A stretch of 63,751 nt of DNA from Monoglobus sp964617455 (GTDB taxonomy: Bacteria > Bacillota > Clostridia > Monoglobales > Monoglobaceae): assembly GCA_964617455.1 (NCBI GenBank), contig CAZTYF010000011.1, forward strand, positions 1 to 63,751, in the 5' to 3' direction. Within the stretch, counting starts at the first letter, position 1; every line of letters starts with the position of its first letter. This document shows positions 14,723 to 23,437 of this stretch, piece after piece. The notes beneath the pieces were generated by a model. That model did no database searches and was not told the DNA's origin. It was given only the letters and a program-made list of their open reading frames with translations. Position numbers and translations under genes: made by a program.

Positions 14723-15403
14723 ATGGCAAAAGGAACTGATTCGGGAAAAGCAAACGGATTTAGCTGTACGGATTGCGGTGTGTTAAATTGCGCAAAACGC
14801 GACTCCCAATATCCGGAATTTTGTCCCACGGTGGAATTGACGGACGAAGAACTTGAAAAGACCGTAGCTCTGTACAGCAAGAACAGGACGAACAAAAAAG
14901 TCGCAATAGCAGCTGCCGAAGTGGAGGGAACATATTACGGCAGGGCAACGAGAGTTGAGGAAATCATCCACTTTGCCAGGAAAATCGGCGCGACAAAAAT
15001 AGGAATTGCGACCTGTGTCGGTCTCATAGAAGAGGCCCGTATTTTTGCGAAAATTCTTCGTCTCAACGATTTTGAAGTTTACGGAGTCGGTTGCAAAGTG
15101 GGTTCGGTTGACAAAACCAAAATAGGAATAGACGAGAAATACATGCGTCTCACCGGTTGTGCAATGTGTAACCCCATAATGCAGGCAAAGCTTTTAAATA
15201 AGGAAAAAGTGGACCTGAATGTGGTAATGGGACTGTGTGTGGGACACGACAGTCTGTTTTACAAATACGCCAACGGAATTACAACGACATTGGCTGTTAA
15301 GGACAGAGTATTGGCAAATAATCCGGTAGGAGCCCTGTATCAAACGAAATCCTACTATAAGCGATTGATTGTCGCTCCCATACCCGAGGAGGTGGACGAA
15401 TGA
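14723..15403 (+). CDS. DUF1847 cysteine-rich protein
   Basis: 226 aa from an ATG after AAGGAGG. The N-terminus carries CTDCGVLNCAKRDSQYPEFCP, a probable metal or cluster site, and the middle has IGIATCVGLIEEARIFAKIL and the conserved GCAMCNPIMQAKLLN and GLCVGHDSLFYKYA blocks of the DUF1847 family. Function is unknown; the family is described as a putative metal-binding protein of anaerobes. It is the first gene of an uptake operon (permease overlaps by 4 bp), so it may process or sense the imported compound. Confidence 0.85.
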   Translation: MAKGTDSGKANGFSCTDCGVLNCAKRDSQYPEFCPTVELTDEELEKTVALYSKNRTNKKVAIAAAEVEGTYYGRATRVEEIIHFARKIGATKIGIATCVGLIEEARIFAKILRLNDFEVYGVGCKVGSVDKTKIGIDEKYMRLTGCAMCNPIMQAKLLNKEKVDLNVVMGLCVGHDSLFYKYANGITTTLAVKDRVLANNPVGALYQTKSYYKRLIVAPIPEEVDE

Positions 15404-16362
15404 ATAAGGGATTAAAAAAAGGAATTATTTTGGCGCTGCCGATTCTATCCATACTTTTTGCGGAAGTCATTGCGGTTTTCGTCCCAAATTCCAAGAAGCA
15501 ACAAGCAACGCTTCATCCGTATTTTTCGCTGTTTTTGTGGGGTTGCTTGGCAGCCTATGTTTTGGCGATTGTTGTCGGTGCGGTAAGGCACAACTTTCTA
15601 AAAAAAGTTGCATATAAAGCACCGTTTTTCGCAGCGGTGGTGTTGCTTTTAAATGTGCTGAATATCATAACGGCAAAAGCGGCTCTTCTGCCTGTGTTGT
15701 ATTTTCCGTCCCTCGACAGAATCATAGGCGCACTGTTTGAAGATTACGCCCTTATATTGAAGTGTCTTTTGTATTCATCAAGAATTTGGATAACGGGAGT
15801 ACTTGGAGGTACCATTGTCGGCTTCTTTATGGGAGTGGGTGTGGGATTCAGCAAAAAAATCAGCTATTGGATTAGCCCCATCATACGCGTATTCGGACCT
15901 ATACCTTCCACGGCCTGGATACCGATTGTTTTAATCGCATTCCCCACTGCGGTTTCGGCAAGTGCTTTTATAATAGGTATCGCCGTGTGGTTCCCCGTAA
16001 CGGTCCTCACATCAAGCGGTATTTCAAATGTTGAAAAATCCTATTTTGAGGTTTCATCGACGCTCGGAACCAAATCAGTTGCTCAAATTTTTAAAGTGGG
16101 GGTTCCCGCTGCTGCGCCTTCTATTTTTCAGGGACTTTTCAATGGCTTTTGCGGGTCGTTTATATCTCTGATGACAGCCGAAATGATAGGTGCGAAGTAC
16201 GGAATCGGCTGGTATGTGAATTGGCAAAAAGAAATGATGGTGTACTCTAATGTTTATGCGGGCCTTATCGTTATTGCCGTTTTATTCTTTTTGATTATAA
16301 CCATTCTGTTTAAAGTCAAAGACCGCCTCCTCGTATGGCAGAAGGGAGTCGTCAAATGGTAG
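15400..16362 (+). CDS. ABC uptake permease (SsuC/TauC type)
   Basis: 320 aa with two N-terminal hydrophobic segments (residues about 10-30, 40-62), then the binding-protein-dependent permease core of about six helices. The cytoplasmic loop with FEVSSTLGTKSVAQIFKVGVPAAAPSIF is the EAA loop that contacts the ATPase. The start overlaps DUF1847 (ATGA) and the stop overlaps the ATPase start. Relatives carry sulfonates, nitrate or thiamine precursors; the substrate here is open. The long N-terminal extension is longer than in typical SsuC. Confidence 0.85.
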   Translation: MNKGLKKGIILALPILSILFAEVIAVFVPNSKKQQATLHPYFSLFLWGCLAAYVLAIVVGAVRHNFLKKVAYKAPFFAAVVLLLNVLNIITAKAALLPVLYFPSLDRIIGALFEDYALILKCLLYSSRIWITGVLGGTIVGFFMGVGVGFSKKISYWISPIIRVFGPIPSTAWIPIVLIAFPTAVSASAFIIGIAVWFPVTVLTSSGISNVEKSYFEVSSTLGTKSVAQIFKVGVPAAAPSIFQGLFNGFCGSFISLMTAEMIGAKYGIGWYVNWQKEMMVYSNVYAGLIVIAVLFFLIITILFKVKDRLLVWQKGVVKW

Positions 16363-17135
16363 GACAAATCCGATTCGAAAATGTAAAAAAAATTTTTCAT
16401 AATCCCGATGGAGGAACGGTTCATGCCCTTAATGGGATAGATTTTGAGGTAGAGGCAGGAGAGTTTATATGTCTTATAGGTCCCTCCGGTTGCGGGAAAT
16501 CAACTCTTTTGCGTTTGCTCGCCGGCCTTGACCGACCGACGGAGGGAAAAATCGATTTGGACGGGGAAGAAATCAAAACGACCGGAGTCGATCGGGGCCT
16601 TGTTTTCCAAGACCACACCCTTTTTCCTTGGCTCAACATCTATGATAACATAGCTTTTGGTCTGCGCGTAGGTAAAAATTATAAAAAGAAAAAGTCTGTG
16701 GTAAACGAAATGATTCGCCTCGTCGGGTTGGAAGGATTTGAAAAATCTTTTCCCCATCAATTATCCGGAGGTATGTGCCAACGAGCGGCTCTTGCGAGGG
16801 CGCTGGCGGTAAAGCCCAAAGTGTTGCTGTTAGACGAACCTTTGGGAGCGTTGGATGCTTTCACCCGTATGAATATGCAGGACGAGTTGCTGAACATAAA
16901 GAAGAAAAGAAACACAACGATGATAATGGTTACCCATGATGTGGATGAATCCATATATCTGTCCGACAGGATTGTGGTTATGTCAAGCCGTCCCGCAAAA
17001 GTCGAGGAAATTCTGACCGTTTCGATGCCACACCCTCGCGACCGTAACAATCCGGAATTTATTCGATTGCGAAATGACATTTTGAAAGTATTGCGTTATG
17101 CCGGAATCGAAAAAGACCCGGAATATTATATTTAA
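16356..17135 (+). CDS. ABC uptake ATPase (SsuB/TauB type)
   Basis: 259 aa. Walker A GPSGCGKST, Q-loop VFQDHTLFPWL, signature LSGGM, Walker B VLLLDEPLGALD and switch VTHDVDES, as in nitrate/sulfonate/taurine-type importers. ATG 16356 follows AGAAGGGAG and overlaps the permease stop by 7 bp. The signature has Met in place of the usual Gln after LSGG. It powers the permease encoded just before it. Confidence 0.88.
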   Translation: MVGQIRFENVKKIFHNPDGGTVHALNGIDFEVEAGEFICLIGPSGCGKSTLLRLLAGLDRPTEGKIDLDGEEIKTTGVDRGLVFQDHTLFPWLNIYDNIAFGLRVGKNYKKKKSVVNEMIRLVGLEGFEKSFPHQLSGGMCQRAALARALAVKPKVLLLDEPLGALDAFTRMNMQDELLNIKKKRNTTMIMVTHDVDESIYLSDRIVVMSSRPAKVEEILTVSMPHPRDRNNPEFIRLRNDILKVLRYAGIEKDPEYYI

Positions 17136-17170
17136 AAGTTATTTATAATTTTAATTAAAGGTGGATTGGC

Positions 17171-17335
17171 TTGGGTATTACAAAAAAATTACTTTTGCTG
17201 TTATCATTGATGCTAATCGTTGTTTCTTTTTCAAGCTGCAGCCAAAAAGAGCAGGAAAACAACAAGGTCACGGCAGATTACTTTGGTGATTACGTTTCCG
17301 AAATTGATGAAATCCAAGGTGATTGCTGTTATTAG
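17171..17335 (+). CDS. Small lipoprotein in the uptake operon
   Basis: 54 aa from a TTG start preceded by AAGGTGG. A classic lipoprotein signal (hydrophobic LLLLLSLMLIVV, lipobox SFSSC with Cys23) is followed by a short acidic tail ending in DCCY. It lies between the ATPase and the binding-protein gene. The mature part is about 32 residues with a terminal Cys-Cys, which might bind metal or pair with the uptake system at the membrane. I do not know a family for it. Confidence 0.65.
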   Translation: MGITKKLLLLLSLMLIVVSFSSCSQKEQENNKVTADYFGDYVSEIDEIQGDCCY

Positions 17336-17388
17336 GGAATTAATTATTTATTAAATTTTATTAAACAATATACTTCAAGGAGGAAAAA

Positions 17389-18450
17389 ATGAAAATAGTA
17401 AAAAAATTACTTCCGTTGGTATTGGCGTTTACGCTTATCATACTTCCCGGGTGCGGGCAAAAGGAGCAGGCTGACAACACCGCTACAGCCGGCTGCGGAG
17501 ATGATTATGTTTTGAAAATCGGTGAGACACAAGGCGGATTGTGCCATGCGCCCCTTCAAATGGCGATGGAACTCGGGTATCTTGACGAAGAGGGCGTAAA
17601 TTGGGAGCGCATAGACTTTGGCAGCGGTGATATACAGGCTGCACTCGGAGCCGGAACCATAGATGCAGGATTTGGATTGGTGGGCAAATTTGTGCAGCCT
17701 ATCGAAAGCGGTCTTAACATGGTTATAACGGCAGGTATGCACACAGGATGCACAAAGCTGTTAACACGTGCCGATTCTGGAATAAAAACCGTTGCCGATT
17801 TGAGAGGGAAAACAATCGGCGTAAGTTCCCTTGCCGGTTCGGAAGCGGTAACGGCCAAACGGGCTTTGTATTCTGCAGGTATAGATATTTCCGCAGACGG
17901 CGGCGAGGTTAATTTCGTTGTATACAGCCCGAACGACCAGCCGATAGCATTGATGAATGGCGCTATAGATGCGATTTGCACGGCAGATCCGGTAGCTTCA
18001 ACCTCTGCGGCCGAGTATGGCTTGGTAACCCTTTTGGACACAGCATCAACCGAGCCCTACGCCGATGAATATTGCTGCGTAAGTTTTGTTTCATCCGAAG
18101 TGGCGGAGGAACATCCCCTGGTTGCTGCTGCGTTTACAAGAGCATGCCTTAAAGCATCTGCTTGGGTGAGCGAGCACGTGGAAGAAACCGCAAAAAAACA
18201 AATCGAGGCAGATTATGTTTCGGGCGATGCGAATTTTAATGCCTCCGTTTTGGGGAGCTACAAGTTTGTTCCGAGTGTTAAGGGCGGCCGTGACGCATTG
18301 GTAAATGTAGCAAGCGACTTGCATAAAATCGGTGTTTTAAAAGAGAACACAAATGTTGATGATCTGGTGGAGCGTTCTTTTGCGTCGTTCGATAATGTTC
18401 CGGACTCATATGAACTATCTCCGGACGGAAGTTTTACGGAAGTGAACTGA
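17389..18450 (+). CDS. Substrate-binding lipoprotein (NMT1/SsuA-like)
   Basis: 353 aa with signal and lipobox (IILPGC, Cys22), followed by a periplasmic-binding fold of the NMT1/THI5/SsuA kind: KIGETQGGLCHAPLQMAMELGYLDEEG, an NTIDAGFG-like segment, and TVADLRGKTIGVSSLAGSEA. Notable Cys/His residues (GLCHAP, GMHTGCTK) could help select the ligand. A strong AAGGAGG precedes the start. It would deliver the substrate to the permease and ATPase of the same operon. The ligand is not determined by the sequence. Confidence 0.87.
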   Translation: MKIVKKLLPLVLAFTLIILPGCGQKEQADNTATAGCGDDYVLKIGETQGGLCHAPLQMAMELGYLDEEGVNWERIDFGSGDIQAALGAGTIDAGFGLVGKFVQPIESGLNMVITAGMHTGCTKLLTRADSGIKTVADLRGKTIGVSSLAGSEAVTAKRALYSAGIDISADGGEVNFVVYSPNDQPIALMNGAIDAICTADPVASTSAAEYGLVTLLDTASTEPYADEYCCVSFVSSEVAEEHPLVAAAFTRACLKASAWVSEHVEETAKKQIEADYVSGDANFNASVLGSYKFVPSVKGGRDALVNVASDLHKIGVLKENTNVDDLVERSFASFDNVPDSYELSPDGSFTEVN

Positions 18451-18472
18451 GCGCCAACATACACAGCGAAAA

Positions 18473-18513
18473 GGCGGGCACTTATTTTATGCGCCCGCCC
18501 TAATTTATTTTTT
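18473..18513 (+). terminator. Terminator of the uptake operon
   Basis: GGCGGGC (18473-18479) pairs with GCCCGCC (18493-18499), followed by TAATTTATTTTTT. Confidence 0.8.
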
Positions 18514-18664
18514 CGTATAACCCCATAACATTTGCTACATCACCGATTAAAATGTGGTATAAAGTTTCCAAATCCTTTGGCGAATTTCCAATGTCTGTAT
18601 CAAAATTCGTCTCACTGCTCACTTCTGTAATGCACCCTGCCCGTCCGTCTATTAAAAATTTCAT
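18500..18664 (-). CDS. Possible 54-aa protein
   Basis: A 54-codon frame beginning MKFLIDGRAGC and ending LIGDVANVMGLYEKIN has protein-like composition with a helical second half. No ribosome site is visible and its end meets the terminator of the opposite operon, so it may be a gene fragment or chance. Confidence 0.3.
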   Translation of the reverse strand: MKFLIDGRAGCITEVSSETNFDTDIGNSPKDLETLYHILIGDVANVMGLYEKIN

Positions 18665-18716
18665 CATATAAGTCTATTTTTGACATATTTTTGATATCTT
18701 ATCATGAATAATAAGC

Positions 18717-18742
18717 GTAACCTGCGCAATTGCGCAGGTTAC
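18717..18742 (-). terminator. Perfect 26-bp palindrome behind tRNA-Leu
   Basis: Two 13-base arms meet without a spacer (GTAACCTGCGCAA and its complement). On the minus strand it lies just after the tRNA 3' end and is followed by GCTTATTATTC, so it probably ends the tRNA transcript. A protein-binding palindrome is an alternative. Confidence 0.5.
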
Positions 18743-18750
18743 GGGCAATT

Positions 18751-18834
18751 TGGTGCGGATAATAGGATTTGAACCTACACGTCAAAGACACCGGAACCTA
18801 AATCCGGCGCGTCTGCCAATTCCGCCATACCCGC
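18751..18834 (-). tRNA. tRNA-Leu (anticodon UAG)
   Basis: Acceptor GCGGGTA pairs with TATCCGC and ends in ACCA. The D region GGCGGAATTGGCAGACGC is typical of Leu tRNAs, the anticodon arm CCGGA-TTTAGGT-TCCGG holds TAG, a long class II variable arm TGTCTTTGACG follows, and the T loop is TTCAAAT. CCA is encoded. Confidence 0.95.
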
Positions 18835-18917
18835 ACGGCCACATTATTATAGCAAAATACAATCTTGTTGTCAATAATTCATATTTAAGCTTCCCAAACA
18901 TAGGATATTTCAAAAAA

Positions 18918-20042
18918 TCATGAAAATTTTTCGATAATGGCATTTACTATTCGTTCAGAAGCGTGGCCGTCACCGTATGGGTTTACGGCCCTTGCCATTT
19001 TATCATATTCGTCTTTGTCAGTCAGCAAAACTTTTGTCATATTATAGATGTTTTCCTCGTCCACGCCGGCAATTTTAACCGTGCCTGCAATTACGGCTTC
19101 GGGGCGTTCCGTTTCATTCCGGAGTACCAACACGGGTTTACCGAGAGACGGTGCCTCTTCCTGAAGTCCGCCCGAATCGGTCAATACCATATAACCTTGT
19201 TTGATGGAATTGTGAAGTTCGTCGGCACTTACCGGGTCGATCAAGTTTATTCTCTCGTGGCCGCTGAGGATTTTGAACACATCTTCCCGCACTGCGGGAT
19301 TAAGGTGAACGGGATATACAACATGGACATCCTCGAATTCGTTGACAATTCTGAGCACGGCACGGCAGATATTTCTGAGGGGCTCCCCAAGATTTTCCCG
19401 TCGGTGGGCTGTCATAACAATGACTCGCTTGCCGGCCCAATCCACTGATTTGAGGACATCGTTTGTAAAAATATAGTCATCCCTGACCGTGGTTTTGAGA
19501 GCATCTATAACCGTATTTCCCGTAACATATATTTTATCCGGATTGGTGTTTTCCCGAAGTAAATTTTGGCGATTACGCTCGGTGGGGGCAAAATGCAGAT
19601 CTGCAATGACACCGGTAATTCTCCGATTGATTTCCTCGGGGAACGGGAAATATTTATCATATGTGCGAAGACCGGCCTCCACGTGCCCTACGGCAATTTG
19701 ATTGTAGTAGGCTGCCAAACTTCCGGCAAAAGTGGTTGATGTGTCGCCGTGAACCAATACAATGTCCGGTTTTACCTCTTTGATGACCCGGTCGAGACCC
19801 TCTAAAGCTCGAGTTGCAATGCCCACCAAGGTTTGACGGTCATGCATTATATTTAAATCATAGTTTGGCTGTATTTCGAAAATTTCCAATACTTGGTCAA
19901 GCATCTCCCGATGCTGGGCAGTAACACAGACGATGGACTCGATTTTGTCCCTGTTCTTTTCAAGCTCTTTTACAAGGGGAGCCATCTTTATGGCTTCGGG
20001 TCGGGTGCCGAATATTGTCAAAACCCTAATCTTTTTGTTCAT
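18918..20042 (-). CDS. wecB: UDP-N-acetylglucosamine 2-epimerase (non-hydrolysing)
   Basis: 374 aa, full length. The N-terminal TIFGTRPEAIKMAPLVKEL, the central VHGDTSTTFAGSLAAYY and HVEAGLRTYDKYFPFPEEINRR, and the late LTDSGGLQEEAPSLGKPVLVLR are the family blocks. It interconverts UDP-GlcNAc and UDP-ManNAc, the donor used for teichoic-acid linkage units or other surface polymers. It overlaps the tagO-like gene by 17 bp, and the two enzymes act in the same route. The start follows CGGAGG. Confidence 0.92.
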   Translation of the reverse strand: MNKKIRVLTIFGTRPEAIKMAPLVKELEKNRDKIESIVCVTAQHREMLDQVLEIFEIQPNYDLNIMHDRQTLVGIATRALEGLDRVIKEVKPDIVLVHGDTSTTFAGSLAAYYNQIAVGHVEAGLRTYDKYFPFPEEINRRITGVIADLHFAPTERNRQNLLRENTNPDKIYVTGNTVIDALKTTVRDDYIFTNDVLKSVDWAGKRVIVMTAHRRENLGEPLRNICRAVLRIVNEFEDVHVVYPVHLNPAVREDVFKILSGHERINLIDPVSADELHNSIKQGYMVLTDSGGLQEEAPSLGKPVLVLRNETERPEAVIAGTVKIAGVDEENIYNMTKVLLTDKDEYDKMARAVNPYGDGHASERIVNAIIEKFS

Positions 20043-21135
20043 GTTCGTCCTCCGTTAACTGGTCATCGTTATTATAGTTTGCGGATTTTTCCGGATCTTT
20101 AAGCTCGCCCATAACCTTTATGGAAACAAGGATTATAAGCAGCACGGAACACATAAGAATCAGGCCTCGGGTGTAGCCCTTGATGGCGATAACCACTGCA
20201 GTCATACAGAGTACACCGGTTAAGGTGTATAAAATTGCCACAACCCGTCTCTGGGAAAAACCCATATCGAGCAAACGGTGATGAAGATGGCCCCGATCGG
20301 GCTGCATAGGCGATTTCCCGGTTAGAATACGGCGCAAAATAGCAAACACAGTGTCGAAAATGGGAAGCCCGAGAATGAGAATCGGAGCCGCAAAAGTGAT
20401 CACGGCAGACGTTTTGAGCATTCCCTGAATTGAAATACAGGCAAGTATAAAACCCAAAAACAGTGCTCCCGTATCGCCCATAAAAATCTTTGCCGGATTG
20501 AAATTATAGGGCAGGAATCCGAATCCGGCTCCAGCCACAGCTGCGGTTATAATTGCCACATTGAGATTTTCGCTGATGAGTGTCAATGTGAGCAGTGCAA
20601 TGGACGCTATCGATGAAACTCCGACCGCAAGGCCGTCAAGACCGTCAATCAAATTTACGGCATTGCATATTCCCACAATCCAAAAGATTGTTACGGCACA
20701 GGATATCCAATAGTCCAAAACAATGTATGGAGCTCCGAACCATCGGGTGAATGGGTTCGCAAAATATTCGATACGCACTCCGCTGTAAACTACGACGGCG
20801 GCTGCAAGGATCTGGCACATAAGCTTCACTATTGCTTTCATGTCGGTTATATCATCTATTACTCCCGTGACAACAATGATGGTACAGCCAAGGAGAATTC
20901 CCATGACCTCCTCATCAATTGTGGCAAAACAAACCACACTGACAACAAAACCATAAAAAATGGCAAGCCCGCCCATGAGGGGTGTAGGCTTTTTGTGCAC
21001 ACGCCTTTTATCCTTGGGAACATCTATGGCCCCTACTTTGTGGGCAAGGGATATAACCATGGGAGTTGCGGAGAAGGAAATCAAAAAGGCCACAATCAAC
21101 GCCAGCAAAACAAATATATTCTTACTGAAAATCAT
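20026..21135 (-). CDS. tagO: Undecaprenyl-phosphate GlcNAc-1-phosphate transferase (TagO/WecA type)
   Basis: 369 aa, about ten membrane helices. Active-site motifs: DDITDMKAIVKL after helix 3, NLIDGLDGLAVG, FMGDTGALFLGF, and the cytoplasmic DRGHLHHRLLDMGFSQRR loop. It loads GlcNAc-phosphate onto the lipid carrier, the first step of wall teichoic acid or a related polymer. The charged C-terminal tail (DPEKSANYNNDDQ...) is longer than usual and overlaps the epimerase gene. Downstream of trpS by 25 bp, so probably in one transcript. Confidence 0.9.
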   Translation of the reverse strand: MIFSKNIFVLLALIVAFLISFSATPMVISLAHKVGAIDVPKDKRRVHKKPTPLMGGLAIFYGFVVSVVCFATIDEEVMGILLGCTIIVVTGVIDDITDMKAIVKLMCQILAAAVVVYSGVRIEYFANPFTRWFGAPYIVLDYWISCAVTIFWIVGICNAVNLIDGLDGLAVGVSSIASIALLTLTLISENLNVAIITAAVAGAGFGFLPYNFNPAKIFMGDTGALFLGFILACISIQGMLKTSAVITFAAPILILGLPIFDTVFAILRRILTGKSPMQPDRGHLHHRLLDMGFSQRRVVAILYTLTGVLCMTAVVIAIKGYTRGLILMCSVLLIILVSIKVMGELKDPEKSANYNNDDQLTEDEHEQKD

Positions 21136-21160
21136 ATTTTACACCCCTATTCAGCCACGG

Positions 21161-22171
21161 TCAGGGCTCGATAAAGCCCACTTTGCGGTATACTTTTGAC
21201 AATGTTTTCATAGCCACGCGGCTTGCCCTCTCTGCACCGTCTTTGTAAACGCTTCTCAGGTAGTCTTTGTTTTTCATCAAATCCTTATATCTCTCTTGTA
21301 TGGGTCGCAAGGTCTCTATGACCGCCTCTGCTACCGCTTGCTTGAAAGCCCCATAGCCTTTGCCTTCAAACTCGGCTTCAATATCATCAAAAGATTTGCC
21401 TGTACATGCACCGTAAATTGACATCAGATTTACTATTCCGCCTTTGCCCTCACCTCGTTTGATTTCGCTGCCGGAATCCGTAACGGCCCGTTTTATCTTT
21501 GCAACAACCCGATCAAGCGGATCAAGAAGCAAGATATATCCGTTTTCGTTGTTGTCGGACTTGGACATTTTTCGGGTCGGATCCTGGAGACTCATTATCC
21601 TGGCACCCACTTTTGGGTTGTAAGCCTCCGGTATTTTAAAGGTTTCGCTATAGGCATTGTTGAATCGATTCGCCAAAACACGAGTCAGTTCCAAATGTTG
21701 GTTTTGATCATTCCCCACCGGTACCAAGTCTGCCTGATAGAGCAAAATGTCGGCAGCCATCAAGGACGGATAGGTAAACAATCCCGCGTTTAAATTAGTG
21801 GCGTATTTCTTGGCCTTATCTTTGTACTGAGTCATTCGAGATAACTCTCCCATATATGTGTTGCATATCAAAACCCATGCAAGCATAGAGTGGGCGGGCA
21901 CATGGGACTGGAAGAAAATCGGACTTTTTTCGGGGTCGATTCCGCAGGCAATATAGAGAGCCAAAAGGTCCATGGAATTTTTTCGAAGGTCCTTGGGCAC
22001 CTGACGAACGGTTATGGTGTGCATATCCGCCAGCATAAAAAATGCTTCGTATTCGTCTCCTTGAGACAACTCAACCCAATTGCGTAAAGCTCCCAAATAG
22101 TTACCCAAAGTCAATTCGCCGGAGGGTTGGATTCCGCTCAATATCCGTTTTTTTGCAATCCCCGTTTCCAT
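21161..22171 (-). CDS. trpS: Tryptophanyl-tRNA synthetase
   Basis: 336 aa class I synthetase. The HIGH-like motif is in PSGELTLGNYLGALRNW and the KMSKS loop is RKMSKSDNN; VGNDQNQHLELTRVLANRFN is the tryptophan-site region. It charges tRNA-Trp. The start is either ATG 22171 or the GTG 3 bases before it; both use GGAGG and overlap the stop of the aminotransferase gene. Length is normal for bacterial TrpRS. Confidence 0.93.
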   Translation of the reverse strand: METGIAKKRILSGIQPSGELTLGNYLGALRNWVELSQGDEYEAFFMLADMHTITVRQVPKDLRKNSMDLLALYIACGIDPEKSPIFFQSHVPAHSMLAWVLICNTYMGELSRMTQYKDKAKKYATNLNAGLFTYPSLMAADILLYQADLVPVGNDQNQHLELTRVLANRFNNAYSETFKIPEAYNPKVGARIMSLQDPTRKMSKSDNNENGYILLLDPLDRVVAKIKRAVTDSGSEIKRGEGKGGIVNLMSIYGACTGKSFDDIEAEFEGKGYGAFKQAVAEAVIETLRPIQERYKDLMKNKDYLRSVYKDGAERASRVAMKTLSKVYRKVGFIEP

Positions 22172-23373
22172 CACTCGCCTACCTCCTCTTTGAGAAGGTC
22201 GCCTAAAATTTTGATTCCTTTTTCAATCTGCTCAAAGGAGGCGGTTGAATAATTCATTCTGAATGTACTGTATGTCGCCTTGTCGTCAATCATAGTGGTT
22301 GAACCGGGTACAAAAGCAACCCCCCGCTCCACTGCTTTGGCCATAACTTCCTTGGAATCATGGCCTTCAGGCATTTCGCAGAAAAGGAAAATTCCCCCCT
22401 TGGGAGTGGTATGGGTAACGGATGCGGGGAAATATTTGTCCATACACTCGCACATAAAGTGACATTTTTCACCGTAAACTTTCCGGAGCCTTGCTATGTG
22501 CTCATCAATAGAGTTATTTTTTATGTACTCATAGGCAGTCATCTGGGCAAAGACATTGGTGTGAACATCCTGCACCTGCTTACAAATTATCATTCGTTCC
22601 ATAAGTTCTTTATGGCAGGAGACAAAACCAAGTCTGAGTCCGGGAGACAATATCTTCGAAAACGAACCTAAGTATACGACTCTGCCTTCCGTATCCATGG
22701 ATTTCATGGTGGGTACATCTTCGCCGTCAAATCTCAGTTCACCATAGGGATTATCTTCGAATATGATAAAATCATATTCCTCCGCAAGCTCAAGCAATTT
22801 CTTGCGGTTCTCAAGGGTCATAGTGATACCGGACGGATTTTGGAAGGTGGCAATTGTGTAAACAATCTTGATATTGGGATGGGCCTTACACAAACTTTCG
22901 AGCTCATCCATATCAATGCCGTCGCCATTCACGGTAACTCCGTAAAGCTCTGCATTGTATGAGCGGAAGCAATTGAGTCCGCCTATGAAACTGGGAAGCT
23001 CACATACAACTCCGTCGCCCGGGTTCAGAAGAGATTTCGCCGCAAGGTCAATCCCCTGCTGACCGCCGCTGACGATAATTGTCTCATTAAAGTCGCCGCT
23101 TTTAACAACTCCTTGAGAAGCCAACCGGTCTTTTACCCAATCTCTCAAAGGTGTATATCCCTCCGTCACCCCATACTGAAGGGCAACCTTGCCCTGATTA
23201 ATCAACACGGAATACGCTGCTTTGGCAAGCTGCTCACAGGGAAAGAGCTCCGGGTCGGGTGCTCCGCCCGCAAAGGAAATTACACCCGGCTTGTCAAGAA
23301 GTTTAAATATTTCGCGGATGGCCGATGCCTCCAAATCTTTTACTTTATCGGAAAATTTTTCTTGAATTTGCAT
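22171..23373 (-). CDS. PLP-dependent aminotransferase (class I/II, 2-aminoadipate type)
   Basis: 400 aa. FAGGAPDPELFPCEQL near the start, the Asn/Asp/Tyr block EDNPYGELRF, the lysine motif YLGSFSKILSPGLRLGF and a C-terminal Arg motif (FRMNYS) place it in the MocR-related aminotransferase group that includes LysN-like, aromatic and 2-aminoadipate transaminases. The exact amino acid is unclear. It overlaps trpS by the stop codon. The start follows GAGGTAATAAA. Confidence 0.85.
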   Translation of the reverse strand: MQIQEKFSDKVKDLEASAIREIFKLLDKPGVISFAGGAPDPELFPCEQLAKAAYSVLINQGKVALQYGVTEGYTPLRDWVKDRLASQGVVKSGDFNETIIVSGGQQGIDLAAKSLLNPGDGVVCELPSFIGGLNCFRSYNAELYGVTVNGDGIDMDELESLCKAHPNIKIVYTIATFQNPSGITMTLENRKKLLELAEEYDFIIFEDNPYGELRFDGEDVPTMKSMDTEGRVVYLGSFSKILSPGLRLGFVSCHKELMERMIICKQVQDVHTNVFAQMTAYEYIKNNSIDEHIARLRKVYGEKCHFMCECMDKYFPASVTHTTPKGGIFLFCEMPEGHDSKEVMAKAVERGVAFVPGSTTMIDDKATYSTFRMNYSTASFEQIEKGIKILGDLLKEEVGE

Positions 23374-23437
23374 TTTATTACCTCACTGAAAATACTTGAA
23401 TCTATCCGTCCGATTTACTCACGGAACACAATACAAA

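Noticed and set aside
18717..18742. The palindrome as a replication origin or attachment core
   Set aside because: No integrase, initiator or iteron is near it, and its place right after tRNA-Leu fits termination better.
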